Shown here: one piece after another, positions 37,831 through 47,199 of the stretch
Layout: each line of letters begins with the position of its first letter
Position numbering within the stretch: position 1 is the first letter of the stretch
DNA from: Planktomarina sp.
GTDB lineage: Bacteria > Pseudomonadota > Alphaproteobacteria > Rhodobacterales > Rhodobacteraceae
DNA: 64,000 nucleotides
NCBI GenBank assembly: GCA_020630595.1
Contig: JAHDBC010000001.1
Span: 138,189-202,188 of the forward strand
Direction: 5' to 3'
Made by a program: the position numbers and the translations under genes
Notes under the pieces: generated by a model
What the model was told of the DNA's origin: nothing
The model's database searches: none
What the model saw: the letters and a program-made list of their open reading frames with translations, nothing else

Positions 37831-37854
37831 GGGCATTCCGGCTTCGGGATGCCC
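37831..37854 (+). terminator. Hairpin after trxA
   Basis: GGGCATTCCG-gctt-CGGGATGCCC, a 10-bp stem with one G-U pair, 13 bp after the trxA stop. No T-run follows, so it may be a weak or Rho-assisted terminator or a 3' stabiliser. Confidence 0.5.
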
Positions 37855-37914
37855 CCACCCTTGTGCAACGGCCCGCCCAGCGCCATATAACCGCCCATGC
37901 ACAAAGGAAGTTTT

Positions 37915-38475
37915 ATGTCCCATTCAGATTTTCCCGGCTGGCACGGCACGACTATTGTCGGGGTCAAGCGTGACGGAATGGTGGCCATCGCCGGTGACGG
38001 TCAGGTCAGCCTTGGTCAAACAGTGATCAAAGGCACGGCACGCAAAGTGCGCCGCCTGACGCCGGGTGGGCAGGATGTTGTGGTCGGATTCGCAGGGTCA
38101 ACAGCTGATGCATTCACACTGTTGGAACGGCTGGAAACCAAGCTGGAAGCGACGCCGGGCCAACTGGCCCGCGCATCCGTGGAATTGGCCAAAGACTGGC
38201 GGACCGACAAATACCTGCAAAAGCTGGAAGCCATGCTGATCGTGACCGACGGGTCCGAATTGCTGGTGATCACAGGCGCAGGCGATGTTTTGGAACCAGA
38301 ACACGGGATTGCGGCGATCGGGTCTGGTGGAAACTTCGCCCTGGCAGCAGCCCGTGGGCTGATGGAAACGGACAAAGACGCAGAAACCATCGCGCGACAG
38401 GCCCTGACCATCGCAGCCGATATCTGTGTCTATACCAACGGCAACATGACGGTAGAGGTGATCAAGAATGACTGA
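37915..38475 (+). CDS. hslV: ATP-dependent protease proteolytic subunit HslV
   Basis: Two-ring threonine protease that degrades misfolded proteins with HslU. The catalytic Thr follows FPGWHG in [11 protein letters not shown] and becomes the N-terminus after processing; [22 protein letters not shown] (shortened to [13 protein letters not shown]) is the family signature, and [15 protein letters not shown] lies near the end. The ATG at 37915 has AAAGGAAG at good spacing. It overlaps hslU by 8 nt. Confidence 0.96.
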   Translation: MSHSDFPGWHGTTIVGVKRDGMVAIAGDGQVSLGQTVIKGTARKVRRLTPGGQDVVVGFAGSTADAFTLLERLETKLEATPGQLARASVELAKDWRTDKYLQKLEAMLIVTDGSELLVITGAGDVLEPEHGIAAIGSGGNFALAAARGLMETDKDAETIARQALTIAADICVYTNGNMTVEVIKND

Positions 38476-39775
38476 TCTGACCCCCCGCGAAATCGTTTCG
38501 GAATTGGACCGATACATCATCGGGCAAAAAGACGCCAAACGTGCGGTTGCCGTTGCACTGCGCAATCGGTGGCGGCGCAAACAGCTGTCTGATGACCTGC
38601 GCGATGAGGTTTATCCGAAGAATATCCTGATGATCGGGCCAACGGGCGTTGGGAAAACAGAAATTTCCCGTCGTTTGGCAAAATTGGCGCGCGCCCCGTT
38701 TCTTAAGGTCGAAGCGACGAAATTCACCGAAGTTGGGTACGTGGGGCGCGATGTAGAACAGATCATTCGTGATTTGGTGGATTCCGCAATCGCCATGACC
38801 CGTGATCACATGCGCGAAGATGTGCGCCAAAAAGCCGAAGAAGCCGCCGAAGAACGGGTGATCACCGCCATCGCCGGCGAAGACGCGCGGCCCGGAACCC
38901 GTGATATGTTCCGCCGCAAACTGCACAGCGGCGAACTGGATAACACGATCATCGAACTGGAAGTCGCAGAACAACAATCCGGCATGCCGATGTTCGATAT
39001 TCCCGGCCAACCGGGATCCAGCATGGGGATGATGAACCTGTCAGATATGTTCGGCAAAGCCTTTGGCGGTCGATCGGTCAAAAAGAAAATGACCGTCGCA
39101 GAAAGCCACAAGGTGTTGGTCGCAGAAGAAGCGGACAATCTGCTGGATGATGAAACGGTGACAAAGGCGGCGCTGGAAGCTGTCGAACAAAATGGCATCG
39201 TGTTTCTGGATGAAATCGACAAAGTATGCGCCCGCGCTGACGCACGCGGGGCTGATGTCAGCCGCGAAGGGGTGCAACGCGATCTGTTGCCCCTGATCGA
39301 AGGAACGACCGTTTCGACAAAACATGGCCCCGTGAAAACAGACCATATCCTGTTTATCGCATCAGGCGCATTTCACGTGGCAAAACCATCGGATTTGTTG
39401 CCAGAATTGCAGGGCCGCCTGCCCATTCGCGTTGAACTGCGTGACCTGACAGAAGGTGATTTTGTGCGCATCCTAAGCGAAACGGAAAACGCGCTGACCT
39501 TGCAATATACGGCCCTTATGGGAACCGAAGGCGTCACCGTTACATTTACCGAAGACGGCATCGCCGCCCTTGCCAAAGCAGCGGCAGAGGTGAACGCATC
39601 CGTTGAAAACATCGGTGCGCGCCGACTTTACACGATTGTCGAACGGGTGTTCGAAGACCTGTCCTTCGATGCACCAGATCAATCGGGGTCCGATGTGACC
39701 GTTGATGCTGATTATGTGAACAGCCACATTGCCGATTTGGCGAAATCTGTCGATCTTAGCCGCTACGTTCTTTAG
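38468..39775 (+). CDS. hslU: ATP-dependent protease ATPase subunit HslU
   Basis: AAA+ unfoldase of the HslUV protease, 435 aa. It starts with [17 protein letters not shown]; Walker A is [18 protein letters not shown]; the pore motif GYVGRD follows; Walker B is [11 protein letters not shown]; sensor region [11 protein letters not shown]; and the C-terminal tail LSRYVL that docks into HslV is present. An I-domain insertion occupies the middle. Operon with hslV. Confidence 0.97.
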   Translation: MTDLTPREIVSELDRYIIGQKDAKRAVAVALRNRWRRKQLSDDLRDEVYPKNILMIGPTGVGKTEISRRLAKLARAPFLKVEATKFTEVGYVGRDVEQIIRDLVDSAIAMTRDHMREDVRQKAEEAAEERVITAIAGEDARPGTRDMFRRKLHSGELDNTIIELEVAEQQSGMPMFDIPGQPGSSMGMMNLSDMFGKAFGGRSVKKKMTVAESHKVLVAEEADNLLDDETVTKAALEAVEQNGIVFLDEIDKVCARADARGADVSREGVQRDLLPLIEGTTVSTKHGPVKTDHILFIASGAFHVAKPSDLLPELQGRLPIRVELRDLTEGDFVRILSETENALTLQYTALMGTEGVTVTFTEDGIAALAKAAAEVNASVENIGARRLYTIVERVFEDLSFDAPDQSGSDVTVDADYVNSHIADLAKSVDLSRYVL

Positions 39776-39804
39776 CGGTTGCTTGAACGGGGGCCGCTTG
39801 TCTA

Positions 39805-41028
39805 ATGGCCCCCATGATCACCTTTATCCGTGAAAATGCACCTTGGCTTGCCGTTGGCGGTTTGCTGACGTTCGGATCCAGTTTTGGGCAAACCTTCTTT
39901 ATCGCGCTGTTCGCGGCCGATATTCAGGGCGCGTTCGGCCTGTCGCATGGGGATTGGGGCGGAATTTACACCATTGCCACGCTTGGGTCCGCCGCTGTGA
40001 TGATCTGGGCGGGCAAGGCCACGGATGTGTTCCGGGTGCGCGCCATGGTTCCGGTGGTTTGGGGTGTTTTGGCAGGTGCCTGCATCTGGATGGGGGTGGC
40101 GGGGCAGGCATGGATGCTGCTGCCGATTATGTTTTTGCTGCGTTTCGCGGGGCAGGGAATGTCGACCCACATCGCGGTTGTGGCGATGTCGCGCTGGTTT
40201 GTGGCATCCCGTGGCAAAGCCCTTTCAGTGGCGCGGATCGGCTATTCCGTTGGCGAAGCCGTGTTGCCCCTGCTGATCGTGTGGGCTTTGGTTGTGTTTC
40301 AGTGGCAAACGGTCTGGCTGATCGTTGCTGCAAGTGTGATTGTTCTGACGCCACTGGTGGTCGGACTGTTAGGCCAAGAACGCACACCACAAACGCTCGC
40401 CAAAGAAAGTGCGTCTGTCGGCATGGCGGGCCGCCATTGGACACGCAACCAAGTTGCCCGCCACTGGTTGTTTTGGATGATGCTGCCAGCGTTGATCGGG
40501 CCACCTTGTTTCATAACGGCGTTCTTTTTCCATCAGGTTCATTACACGGGTGTTGTGGGGCTGGAACACATTCAGTTCGTGCAATTTTTTCCGGTCTATA
40601 CCGGCGTGGCGGTGATTTCCGTCCTGTGGTTTGGCGCGGCCCTTGATCGGTACGGGACAGCACGATTGTTACCAATTCACCAAATTCCGCTGGCGTTGGC
40701 CTTTTTCGCCTTTGCGTTTGCGGATGGTCCGTTGGGGATTGGCGTCGGGTTTGTCTTGCTGGGCATGACAGCGGGTGCCACAAACACGCTGCCAAATGCA
40801 TTTTGGGCGGAATACTTTGGCACCCAACATTTGGGGGCGATCAAATCCATGGCCATGGCCATCATGGTATTCGGGTCTGCGCTGGGCCCGGGTTTGACGG
40901 GGATTCTGTTGGATTGGGGCATCGAAATCTCTGCCCAGTTGTGGGCGATGGGCCTGTTTTTTGCCCTGACAACGGTGGCTATGGTGGTCGGATTCGCCCG
41001 CGCGCCGCGACTACCGTCTGCGCTTTAG
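39805..41028 (+). CDS. Major facilitator superfamily transporter
   Basis: About 400 aa with twelve hydrophobic helices and the MFS loop after helix 2 ([18 protein letters not shown]). The substrate is not recognisable. Two in-frame ATGs (39805 and 39814) are possible starts. A perfect 7-bp hairpin GGGGGCC/GGCCCCC (39789-39813) covers the first ATG, so translation may be regulated or may begin at 39814. The 3' end overlaps the convergent Smr gene by 18 bp. Confidence 0.86.
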   Translation: MAPMITFIRENAPWLAVGGLLTFGSSFGQTFFIALFAADIQGAFGLSHGDWGGIYTIATLGSAAVMIWAGKATDVFRVRAMVPVVWGVLAGACIWMGVAGQAWMLLPIMFLLRFAGQGMSTHIAVVAMSRWFVASRGKALSVARIGYSVGEAVLPLLIVWALVVFQWQTVWLIVAASVIVLTPLVVGLLGQERTPQTLAKESASVGMAGRHWTRNQVARHWLFWMMLPALIGPPCFITAFFFHQVHYTGVVGLEHIQFVQFFPVYTGVAVISVLWFGAALDRYGTARLLPIHQIPLALAFFAFAFADGPLGIGVGFVLLGMTAGATNTLPNAFWAEYFGTQHLGAIKSMAMAIMVFGSALGPGLTGILLDWGIEISAQLWAMGLFFALTTVAMVVGFARAPRLPSAL

Positions 41029-41580
41029 ATACACATAAAAGGCCCCGCCCCCACCGTGTTTTTGGTGTGCGGGCGTCACTTCCAATATGGTTTGTGCCAA
41101 TGGCGGCTGTCGCAACCATTGGGGCAGGCTTTGCCGCAACACCCCAACCCGTTCCGGAACCGGTCCGCTGTCAGCGCGGCCCTTTCCCTTGCCCGTAATG
41201 ACAAGAACAAGGCGCAACTGGCGCTGTGCAGCGGTCAGAATGAAATTTGCAAGGGCCGGGTGGGCTTCGGCGACTGTCATCCCGTGCAAATCCAGCGTGG
41301 CTTCTGGATGCATCCGCCCACGCGACATTCTCCGAAAATGCTTTGCGTCCATATTCGGCGATTGCTTTGATGGGATTTTGGTTTCGGCCTTGGGCTGTGC
41401 ACGTGATCCGATCCGAAACGCGGGGATCGGATCGGGCGCTGCGACCGGTGTTGGCGTGGGGTCAAAAACAGGGTCTAATACGGGCCGTTCCACTGTTTTT
41501 GGTCGTGGTGAAAGCGGGTTGGCGGTTTGGCGCACCTTGTCCCACAATTCCCGTTCATCAGGGCGCAGCTTTCGGGGCAT
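41011..41580 (-). CDS. Smr (small MutS-related) domain protein
   Basis: 189 aa. The N-terminal half is basic, proline-rich and likely disordered (MPRKLRPDERELWDKVRQTA). The C-terminal ~85 residues are the Smr domain: LDLHGMTVAEAHPALANFI and the TGKGKG loop followed by LRQSLPQWL. Smr domains nick branched DNA or cleave RNA at stalled ribosomes; which applies here is unknown. It starts 2 bp after the mltA stop, so mltA-smr (after a Tim44-like gene) form an operon. Confidence 0.9.
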   Translation of the reverse strand: MPRKLRPDERELWDKVRQTANPLSPRPKTVERPVLDPVFDPTPTPVAAPDPIPAFRIGSRAQPKAETKIPSKQSPNMDAKHFRRMSRGRMHPEATLDLHGMTVAEAHPALANFILTAAQRQLRLVLVITGKGKGRADSGPVPERVGVLRQSLPQWLRQPPLAQTILEVTPAHQKHGGGGAFYVYLKRRR

Positions 41581-41582
41581 GA

Positions 41583-42599
41583 TCAGAAATCACCAACCGC
41601 AGCAAAGGCGTGTTTGGTGGGCAAAAGAACAATCATCCGCCCCGGATCCTTGACCCGTCCTGCGGCCAAACCAGCTGAATCGCCCGTTCCGTAAAAGATA
41701 TCTGCGCGTTGCGCGCCATCGATTGCTGATCCCGTATCCTGTGCGATCATCAGGCGGTTCAGCGTGTCCCGACCGCCCTTTTCAATCCAGACAGGCGCAC
41801 CCAACCGGGTAAAGGTCGGATCAACAGCGATGGACCGCATCGTGGTCAACGACCTGTTCATCGCACCCAATGGCCCCTTTTCCGCCGGCACATGATCCAC
41901 GACACGGAAAAACACATAGGATGGGTTGTGCCACAAAAGTTCGCGCCCATCGTTTGGGTTATCGGCCACCCATTGGGAAATTCGACCCGCTGACACTTCG
42001 TGGGGTTCCAATATTTCGCGGCGGATCATTTCTTTGCCCACAGAACGGTAAGGGTGGCCGTTTGCACCGCCGTATCCCAGCCGCATCACCGTGCCATCTT
42101 CGAACCGAATGCGCCCCGATCCCTGAATATGCAGAAAGAACGCTTTGACAGGGTCATCCACCCAAGCCAGTTCCAATCCCTGCCCGGCCAGCGCGCCCTG
42201 CGAAATCTGGGCCCGTGTAGGGGCAGTTTCGCCGGTTTCAAAATCTTCGGGCATCGCGTGAAGCGGGGTTTGATACCGGCCCGTGCGCGTGCGCGATCCG
42301 TTCAGTTCCGGTTCGAAATAGCCCGTGAACAGCATTGGGGTTCCGTCTTCGATCAGAACCGGCTGAAAGAATGTTTCGAAAAACAGGCGCGGATTGGGTT
42401 CTTGAAGCGCAACCTGGCACACGGGATCCCAAATCGGATCATCCAGATCTGAACAGGTTTCCCGAAATGCGGAAAGGGCCGCAGCATGATCATCAGCAGC
42501 CCAACCATTCAGATCGGAAAAAGACAAAAGCGTTCGGCTGACATCCCCTGCGGCAGGCAATGCGATCAGGCCCAGCACCGCCGCAAGAAACATCCGCAT
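41583..42599 (-). CDS. mltA: Membrane-bound lytic murein transglycosylase A
   Basis: Periplasmic enzyme that cleaves peptidoglycan glycan strands to 1,6-anhydro-MurNAc ends. Signal peptide MFLAAVLGLIALPAAGDV; a lipobox cysteine is not visible, so it may be soluble rather than lipid-anchored. MltA core FTGYFEPELNGSRTR and the catalytic region LMIAQDTGSAIDGAQRADIF with GTGDSAGLAAG. 338 aa. It lies one base after the Tim44-like gene. Its products are substrates of the recycling pathway that includes AmgK-MurU. Confidence 0.93.
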   Translation of the reverse strand: MRMFLAAVLGLIALPAAGDVSRTLLSFSDLNGWAADDHAAALSAFRETCSDLDDPIWDPVCQVALQEPNPRLFFETFFQPVLIEDGTPMLFTGYFEPELNGSRTRTGRYQTPLHAMPEDFETGETAPTRAQISQGALAGQGLELAWVDDPVKAFFLHIQGSGRIRFEDGTVMRLGYGGANGHPYRSVGKEMIRREILEPHEVSAGRISQWVADNPNDGRELLWHNPSYVFFRVVDHVPAEKGPLGAMNRSLTTMRSIAVDPTFTRLGAPVWIEKGGRDTLNRLMIAQDTGSAIDGAQRADIFYGTGDSAGLAAGRVKDPGRMIVLLPTKHAFAAVGDF

Positions 42600-42600
42600 A

Positions 42601-43260
42601 TCATTCCCCGGTCGCCGTCAACTGCCAGTTCGGATCATCGGCACCCATGGTGCGCGAAAACGTCCAAACATCTTTTTGTCGTTTGATCAGGCTGGGGTCG
42701 CCTTCGATCACTGTGCCGTCGGCGTTTTTCACAACAGATGTCAGTTCAGCCACAAATTTCACATCGATTGAAGCACGACGGGTGTCGTCCACGAACTGGG
42801 CGGACACCAGCTTCACCTCTCTTAGTCCGATGAATTCGGCGTCGACTGTCAGACCTTGTTCCTTGCGGGATTGAACCACACCATCAAACGCATCAAACAC
42901 ATCCGCGTCCAGATAGGGGCGAATGGAATCCATATCGCCATTTTCGAAGGCCATAAGGATCATTTCATAGGCACCGCGGGCACCGCCCACGAATTCGTTC
43001 ACCGAAAAATCGTTTTCCACACGCTTCATCCGGGCCAGCGCATCGGCTGTGTCGCTGCCTTCTACGGCGTGATCGGTGATATCCCGATCCGGGCCACCTT
43101 CGATCACTTCAAAGTCGTGAGATTTTGCCGGTTCACCCATACGGCTGGCGCGGGGCGGGCCTTCGAACCCATCACGGGTTCCCAAAGCGCCACGCAGGCG
43201 CATGACCATGAACACGGCGATCGCTGCCAAAATTAGAAGTTGTATCATTTCGGAACCCAT
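42601..43260 (-). CDS. Tim44-domain membrane protein
   Basis: 219 aa with an N-terminal membrane helix (MIQLLILAAIAVFMVMRLRG), a short low-complexity spacer, then the Tim44/TimA-like domain (~75-219: VNEFVGGARGAYEMILMAFENGDMD, shortened). Bacterial TimA proteins are relatives of the mitochondrial import motor component Tim44; their bacterial role is unsettled. First gene of a Tim44-mltA-smr unit, divergent from fxsA. Confidence 0.86.
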   Translation of the reverse strand: MGSEMIQLLILAAIAVFMVMRLRGALGTRDGFEGPPRASRMGEPAKSHDFEVIEGGPDRDITDHAVEGSDTADALARMKRVENDFSVNEFVGGARGAYEMILMAFENGDMDSIRPYLDADVFDAFDGVVQSRKEQGLTVDAEFIGLREVKLVSAQFVDDTRRASIDVKFVAELTSVVKNADGTVIEGDPSLIKRQKDVWTFSRTMGADDPNWQLTATGE

Positions 43261-43359
43261 GCGCGCCTCGCTGGCAAAAATTGGTATTTTAGCTCTACCG
43301 CACTTATGTAAGGCACAGGCAGGGTCAAGTCCACTGACGCAAATGGGAAGGGAAGCACC

Positions 43360-43806
43360 ATGTGGCTGTTAATCGCTTTTATCGCGGTTCCGTTGATTGA
43401 AATTGGTCTGTTTATTCAGGTTGGTGGGTGGCTGGGTTTGTGGCCCACGCTGCTGATCGTTTTGCTGACTGCGATTGCGGGCACGTATCTGGTTCGGTCG
43501 CAGGGTTTGGCGGCACTGGCAAATTTGCAGCAGTCCATGGGCGAACTGCGTGACCCAACACAACCGTTGGCGCATGGCGCGATGATCCTGTTTTCCGGTG
43601 CACTTTTGCTGACACCCGGATTCTTTACCGATGCCGTTGGGTTCGCGTTGCTGGTGCCCGCCATTCGCGATCTGATCATTTCGCGCGTCAAATCACGCAT
43701 CCACATCCATCAAACCCATGCGAAACGGGCTGAAGACACCGTTTTAGACGGAGAATTCCGCGAAGTCCCGCCGTCAGATGGCCCTTCGCCATGGACGAAG
43801 GATTGA
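43360..43806 (+). CDS. fxsA: FxsA-family membrane protein
   Basis: 148-aa inner-membrane protein with about four helices. It begins WLLIAFIAVPLIEIGLFIQVG and contains GTYLVRSQGLAALANLQ and LLLTPGFFTDAVGFALLVPA, which define FxsA (suppressor of F exclusion of phage T7 when overproduced). The C-terminus is cytosolic and charged. A GGGAAGGGAAGC leader precedes the ATG. The normal cellular role is unknown. Confidence 0.9.
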   Translation: MWLLIAFIAVPLIEIGLFIQVGGWLGLWPTLLIVLLTAIAGTYLVRSQGLAALANLQQSMGELRDPTQPLAHGAMILFSGALLLTPGFFTDAVGFALLVPAIRDLIISRVKSRIHIHQTHAKRAEDTVLDGEFREVPPSDGPSPWTKD

Positions 43807-43860
43807 GACGGAACGAACGCTCTGCTAAACGCGGTTGAGTTTTATTAAGGAGAGTTCCGT

Positions 43861-44355
43861 ATGGCCGATGAAGACAAGGCAGCAGAAGCGCCACAACAAC
43901 AGGCCCCGAACATGCGCATTCTTGCGCAATTCATCCGTGATTTGTCATTCGAAAACATTCTGGCCCAAAAAGGCGTCAGCGGCGACGCACAGCCAGAAGT
44001 TTCGGTTCAGGTGAACCTGGATGCGCAAAAGCGCAACGTCGAACACCAATACGAAGTGATCGTAAAAACCAAGGTCGAATCAAAGACCAAGGAAAAAGGC
44101 GATCCGATGTTCTTGTTGGAAATGGATTATGCCGGGATTTTCCACATTGAAAACGTTCCGGATGATCAACTGCACCCCTATCTGATGATCGAATGTCCAC
44201 GCATGCTGTTCCCGTTCCTGCGGCGCATTGTATCCGACGTGACACGCGATGGGGGCTTCCCGCCGCTGAATCTGGAAACGATCGATTTCATGGGAATGTA
44301 CCGCGCAGAAATCACGCGACGCATCGCTGAAAAGGCGAAAGAAAACGCAAACTAA
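43861..44355 (+). CDS. secB: Protein-export chaperone SecB
   Basis: Tetrameric cytosolic chaperone that keeps preproteins unfolded and passes them to SecA. 164 aa: RILAQFIRDLSFENILAQKG at the N-terminus, YAGIFHIENVPDDQLHPYLM in the core and RRIVSDVTRDGGFPPLNLETIDF (shortened to VTRDGGFPPLNLETIDF) near the end. AAGGAGAG lies 6 bp before the ATG. It converges with dnaQ with a 4-bp overlap at the stops. secB next to dnaQ-coaE is typical alphaproteobacterial order near the origin. Confidence 0.96.
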   Translation: MADEDKAAEAPQQQAPNMRILAQFIRDLSFENILAQKGVSGDAQPEVSVQVNLDAQKRNVEHQYEVIVKTKVESKTKEKGDPMFLLEMDYAGIFHIENVPDDQLHPYLMIECPRMLFPFLRRIVSDVTRDGGFPPLNLETIDFMGMYRAEITRRIAEKAKENAN

Positions 44356-45047
44356 GCCGGTTTGGCCCAGATTGCACCATCACCAAGGGCGGCCACGAAT
44401 GAATCGTGCGCCGCCTTTTCTGTTTCAGACAGTCGCGATGGCAGGGGGTTGGGGCGCGGCGGCGGCGTCCACCGTTGGCCAGATACCGCAACCGACCCGC
44501 TATCGTTTCCATTTTCCTGCAGCATGAAATCGGGCTGTCTGCCGCCGATCAATTCCAGATAAACCTCTGCCAGAATTTCGGAATCAAGCAACGCGCCGTG
44601 CAGCGTTCTGGCGGAATTATCGATGGAAAAGCGACGGCACAGCGCATCCAAAGACGCGGGCGACCCGGGAAAGCGGCGGCGCGCGATCATCAATGTATCA
44701 ATTGCCTGATCCATGGGCAGCAACCGCATGTTGGCCCACCCCAGTTCAGCGTTCAGAAACTTCATGTCAAACGCTGCGTTGTGAATAACCAGCTTTGCGT
44801 CGCCCACAAAATCCAGAAACGCGCGGCCCACATCTTTGAAAACGGGTTTATCTGCCAGAAAATCGTCGCCCAACCCGTGCACTTCGAATGCGCCCTGCGG
44901 CATGGACCGTTCCGGATTGATGTATTGGTGATAGGTCTTGCCCGTTGGCACGTGGTTGAACAGTTCAACCGCGCCGATTTCAACGATCCGGTCCCCCTGA
45001 TCGGGTTCGAATCCTGTGGTTTCGGTATCAAGAACAATTTCACGCAC
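44352..45047 (-). CDS. dnaQ: DNA polymerase III epsilon subunit (3'-5' exonuclease)
   Basis: Proofreading exonuclease of the replicase, 231 aa. Exo I is VLDTETTGFEPDQGDRIVEIG (shortened to VLDTETTGFEP), Exo II is VIHNAAFDMKFLNAEL, and Exo III is HGALLDSEILAEVYLELIGG. The C-terminal part, with PNPLPSRLSETEKAAHDSFV, is where epsilon contacts alpha. The start is GTG with AAAGGA upstream; it overlaps coaE by 8 nt. Confidence 0.95.
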   Translation of the reverse strand: MREIVLDTETTGFEPDQGDRIVEIGAVELFNHVPTGKTYHQYINPERSMPQGAFEVHGLGDDFLADKPVFKDVGRAFLDFVGDAKLVIHNAAFDMKFLNAELGWANMRLLPMDQAIDTLMIARRRFPGSPASLDALCRRFSIDNSARTLHGALLDSEILAEVYLELIGGRQPDFMLQENGNDSGSVAVSGQRWTPPPRPNPLPSRLSETEKAAHDSFVAALGDGAIWAKPA

Positions 45048-45633
45048 GGGCGGTCCTTTCTTTGATATCTGTCAGGATACGGATCACCGCAGCCTTCGCT
45101 GCGTCAATCGTGTCTGTCGGGATGACGTAATCCGATCTAGCACATTTTTCGTCTATCGGCATTTGCTTTGACAGGATCATCGCGAAATGCGCGGCGGTCA
45201 TCCCATCACGCGCCAACACCCGCGTGCGTTGGGTGTCGCGATCAACATAGACACAGGCGACTGCGTCAAATTCATCTTGCGCACCTGTTTCGAACAAAAG
45301 CGGGATATCGCACACGGCGATGTCCGCCTGTGTCGTTTCCAGAAAATCCGCCCGGTCTTGTTGCACAAGTGGATGCACGACGGATTCAATTTGGGGCAGC
45401 GCGGCGGGATCATCGGCGATCCAGGATCGAAGCACAGACCGATCAACCATTCCGTCCACGATGGCAGAGGGGCAAAGGGCTGAAATCAAGGGCACCGCCG
45501 CGCCGTCGGGGCCATAAAGCCGATGAACGGCCGCATCCGCGTCCCAAATTGCGCACCCATGGTCAGCAAAGATTTTGGCTGTGGTCGATTTGCCCATGCC
45601 AATTGAACCTGTCAGCCCCAATCGAAACGTCAT
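45040..45633 (-). CDS. coaE: Dephospho-CoA kinase
   Basis: Last step of coenzyme A synthesis: phosphorylates the 3'-OH of dephospho-CoA. P-loop LTGSIGMGKSTTAKIFADHG; further CoaE marks are VWDADAAVHRLYGPDG-type sequence (here IWDADAAVHRLYG) and DIPLLFETGAQDEFDAV. 197 aa. It overlaps the maf-aroE gene by 4 nt and dnaQ by 8 nt, giving one tightly coupled operon. Confidence 0.96.
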   Translation of the reverse strand: MTFRLGLTGSIGMGKSTTAKIFADHGCAIWDADAAVHRLYGPDGAAVPLISALCPSAIVDGMVDRSVLRSWIADDPAALPQIESVVHPLVQQDRADFLETTQADIAVCDIPLLFETGAQDEFDAVACVYVDRDTQRTRVLARDGMTAAHFAMILSKQMPIDEKCARSDYVIPTDTIDAAKAAVIRILTDIKERTARA

Positions 45634-47036
45634 GCAAGCACCGCATCGCGCAAGGCGTGGTCGACCGTTGGTCTGGTTCCAAACCAGCCTTCGAAACCGG
45701 GAACAGCCTGATGCAGCAACATGCCCAACCCATCAATGGTCGCGCATCCCATGTGCCGCGCCCCCAACAACAGATTTGTTTCCAATGGTTTGTAGACGAT
45801 GTCTGTCACAATCGTGGTGTCGCGCAGTCCAGACAGATCAAATTCCAGCGACGGTTGACCGTCCATGCCAAGCGACGTGGTATTGACCAAAAAATCAATC
45901 TGGGTGTTGCGTGACGAACGCGCGTCCCACGGCAACACATGAACACGTTCCCCAAATTCCTGGGCCAGGGTTTCCGCCTTGGCACTTGTTCGGTTCGACA
46001 GGAAGACGCGCGCGGCACCATCTTCCAAAAGGGCAAAGATGATGGCCCGTGCCGCGCCCCCCGCGCCCAGAACCAAACATGTTTGCCCATCCGCCGACCA
46101 ATCCGCCCGATGGGCACGGATGTTTTCCATGAAACCAAACGCATCGGTATTGTCGGCAACGATGCCATCGGGGCGAAAGAACAGCGTATTCGATGCGCCG
46201 ATTGCCCTGGCCGCCGCTGATTGTTCTTTGGAACAGGCAAGGGCGGCTTCTTTGTGCGGAATGGTGACGTTGCAACCTGCAAACCCCGCGGCGCGCAAGA
46301 TGCGTATGGTGCGTTCAAATTGGTCCTTTGGCACGTGAACCGGAACATACATTCCTTGCAATCCATGTTGCCACAACCACGTTCCATGCAGGATTGGGGA
46401 TTTGGATTGTTTGATCGGGCAACCCAAAACCCCCGCCAGAACCGGGCGCTTGGCTGTTCCCGCAGCGCCATGCGCGCGAAGAATGTTGATCAAAGGCGTG
46501 ATCGAAAGCCCCAGAACATCAAACCAATCGCCCTTGATATCATCAAACAGATGCGGCGTCGTTTCAGCGTGGTAGCCGCCAGCGGAATGTTGAATATCAT
46601 CCCAGTGGGTTTCGATGTGATCATCAATTTCAGCGGCAGACAGAACCCGCATCGTCAGATCCACACGACCGATATGCCGCCAGATCGGTTCACCGTCTTT
46701 GTACAGAACTTGCGCCGTTAACAGTTTGTGGGGGCGTCCATTCATATGCCGCATCAAATCGCGCAGATCGCCGGGGGATGTTGGCTTTCCGAATATCGTC
46801 CCTTCGAACACAAGAACCTGATCACACCCCAAAACAAGACCGCCCTGTTTTGATGAAACCTTGCGGGCCTTGTATTCTGCCAAGGCATCAACCACATCAC
46901 GGGGGGATGCCCCATCGGCCAAAAGTGATGCCTTTAGGCTGTCTTCATCCACCCGCGCGGCCATTGCATCGAACGGCACGCCAGCCGCCCGCAGAATGGC
47001 CATCCTGCTTTCTGATTGAGACGCAAGGCATAACAT
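45630..47036 (-). CDS. Maf nucleotide pyrophosphatase fused to shikimate dehydrogenase
   Basis: A single 468-aa frame with two enzymes. Residues ~1-190 are a Maf-family nucleoside triphosphate pyrophosphatase (YceF-like: LCLASQSESRMAILRAAGVPF, LGCDQVLVFEGTIFGKP, HSAGGYHAE). Residues ~200-468 are AroE, which reduces 3-dehydroshikimate with NADPH: VLGCPIKQSKSP, NVTIPHKEAA with the catalytic Lys, NTDAFGF with the Asp, and the dinucleotide motif LGAGGAARAI. The join is LRAHGAAGTAKRPVLAGVLG with no stop and no ATG/GTG near the AroE domain start. These are usually separate adjacent genes. Promoter must lie within or beside oriC. Confidence 0.92.
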   Translation of the reverse strand: MLCLASQSESRMAILRAAGVPFDAMAARVDEDSLKASLLADGASPRDVVDALAEYKARKVSSKQGGLVLGCDQVLVFEGTIFGKPTSPGDLRDLMRHMNGRPHKLLTAQVLYKDGEPIWRHIGRVDLTMRVLSAAEIDDHIETHWDDIQHSAGGYHAETTPHLFDDIKGDWFDVLGLSITPLINILRAHGAAGTAKRPVLAGVLGCPIKQSKSPILHGTWLWQHGLQGMYVPVHVPKDQFERTIRILRAAGFAGCNVTIPHKEAALACSKEQSAAARAIGASNTLFFRPDGIVADNTDAFGFMENIRAHRADWSADGQTCLVLGAGGAARAIIFALLEDGAARVFLSNRTSAKAETLAQEFGERVHVLPWDARSSRNTQIDFLVNTTSLGMDGQPSLEFDLSGLRDTTIVTDIVYKPLETNLLLGARHMGCATIDGLGMLLHQAVPGFEGWFGTRPTVDHALRDAVLA

Positions 47037-47052
47037 TGTGGATAACCCTTCG

Positions 47053-47080
47053 AAGTTATTCGGACATCACCGCGATCCAT
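47053..47080 (+). repeat. oriC direct repeat, copy 1
   Basis: AAGTTATTCGG-A-CATCACCGCGATCCAT. It shares AAGTTATTCGG, CATCAC and GATCCAT in the same order with copy 2 at 47172-47199, 119 bp away. Not a DnaA box by consensus; may bind DnaA weakly or another origin factor. Confidence 0.6.
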
Positions 47081-47171
47081 CCCATATGATTCACAAGGAT
47101 ACAGCCAAAGGTGCAAGTCTTTTCATTCGATGCACGTTTTCCAATGGGATCATCCCACTATGGAAAAGAAC

Positions 47172-47199
47172 AAGTTATTCGGCATCACGATTGATCCAT
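47172..47199 (+). repeat. oriC direct repeat, copy 2
   Basis: AAGTTATTCGG-CATCACGATTGATCCAT, matching copy 1 with a one-base indel. Its end, TTGATCCATG (47191-47200), recurs inverted as CATGGATCAA at 47318-47327, right before the last DnaA box. Confidence 0.6.

Noticed and set aside
39374-39389. TTTCACGTG in hslU as a parS site
   Set aside because: Only one half matches the palindrome; about five mismatches overall.
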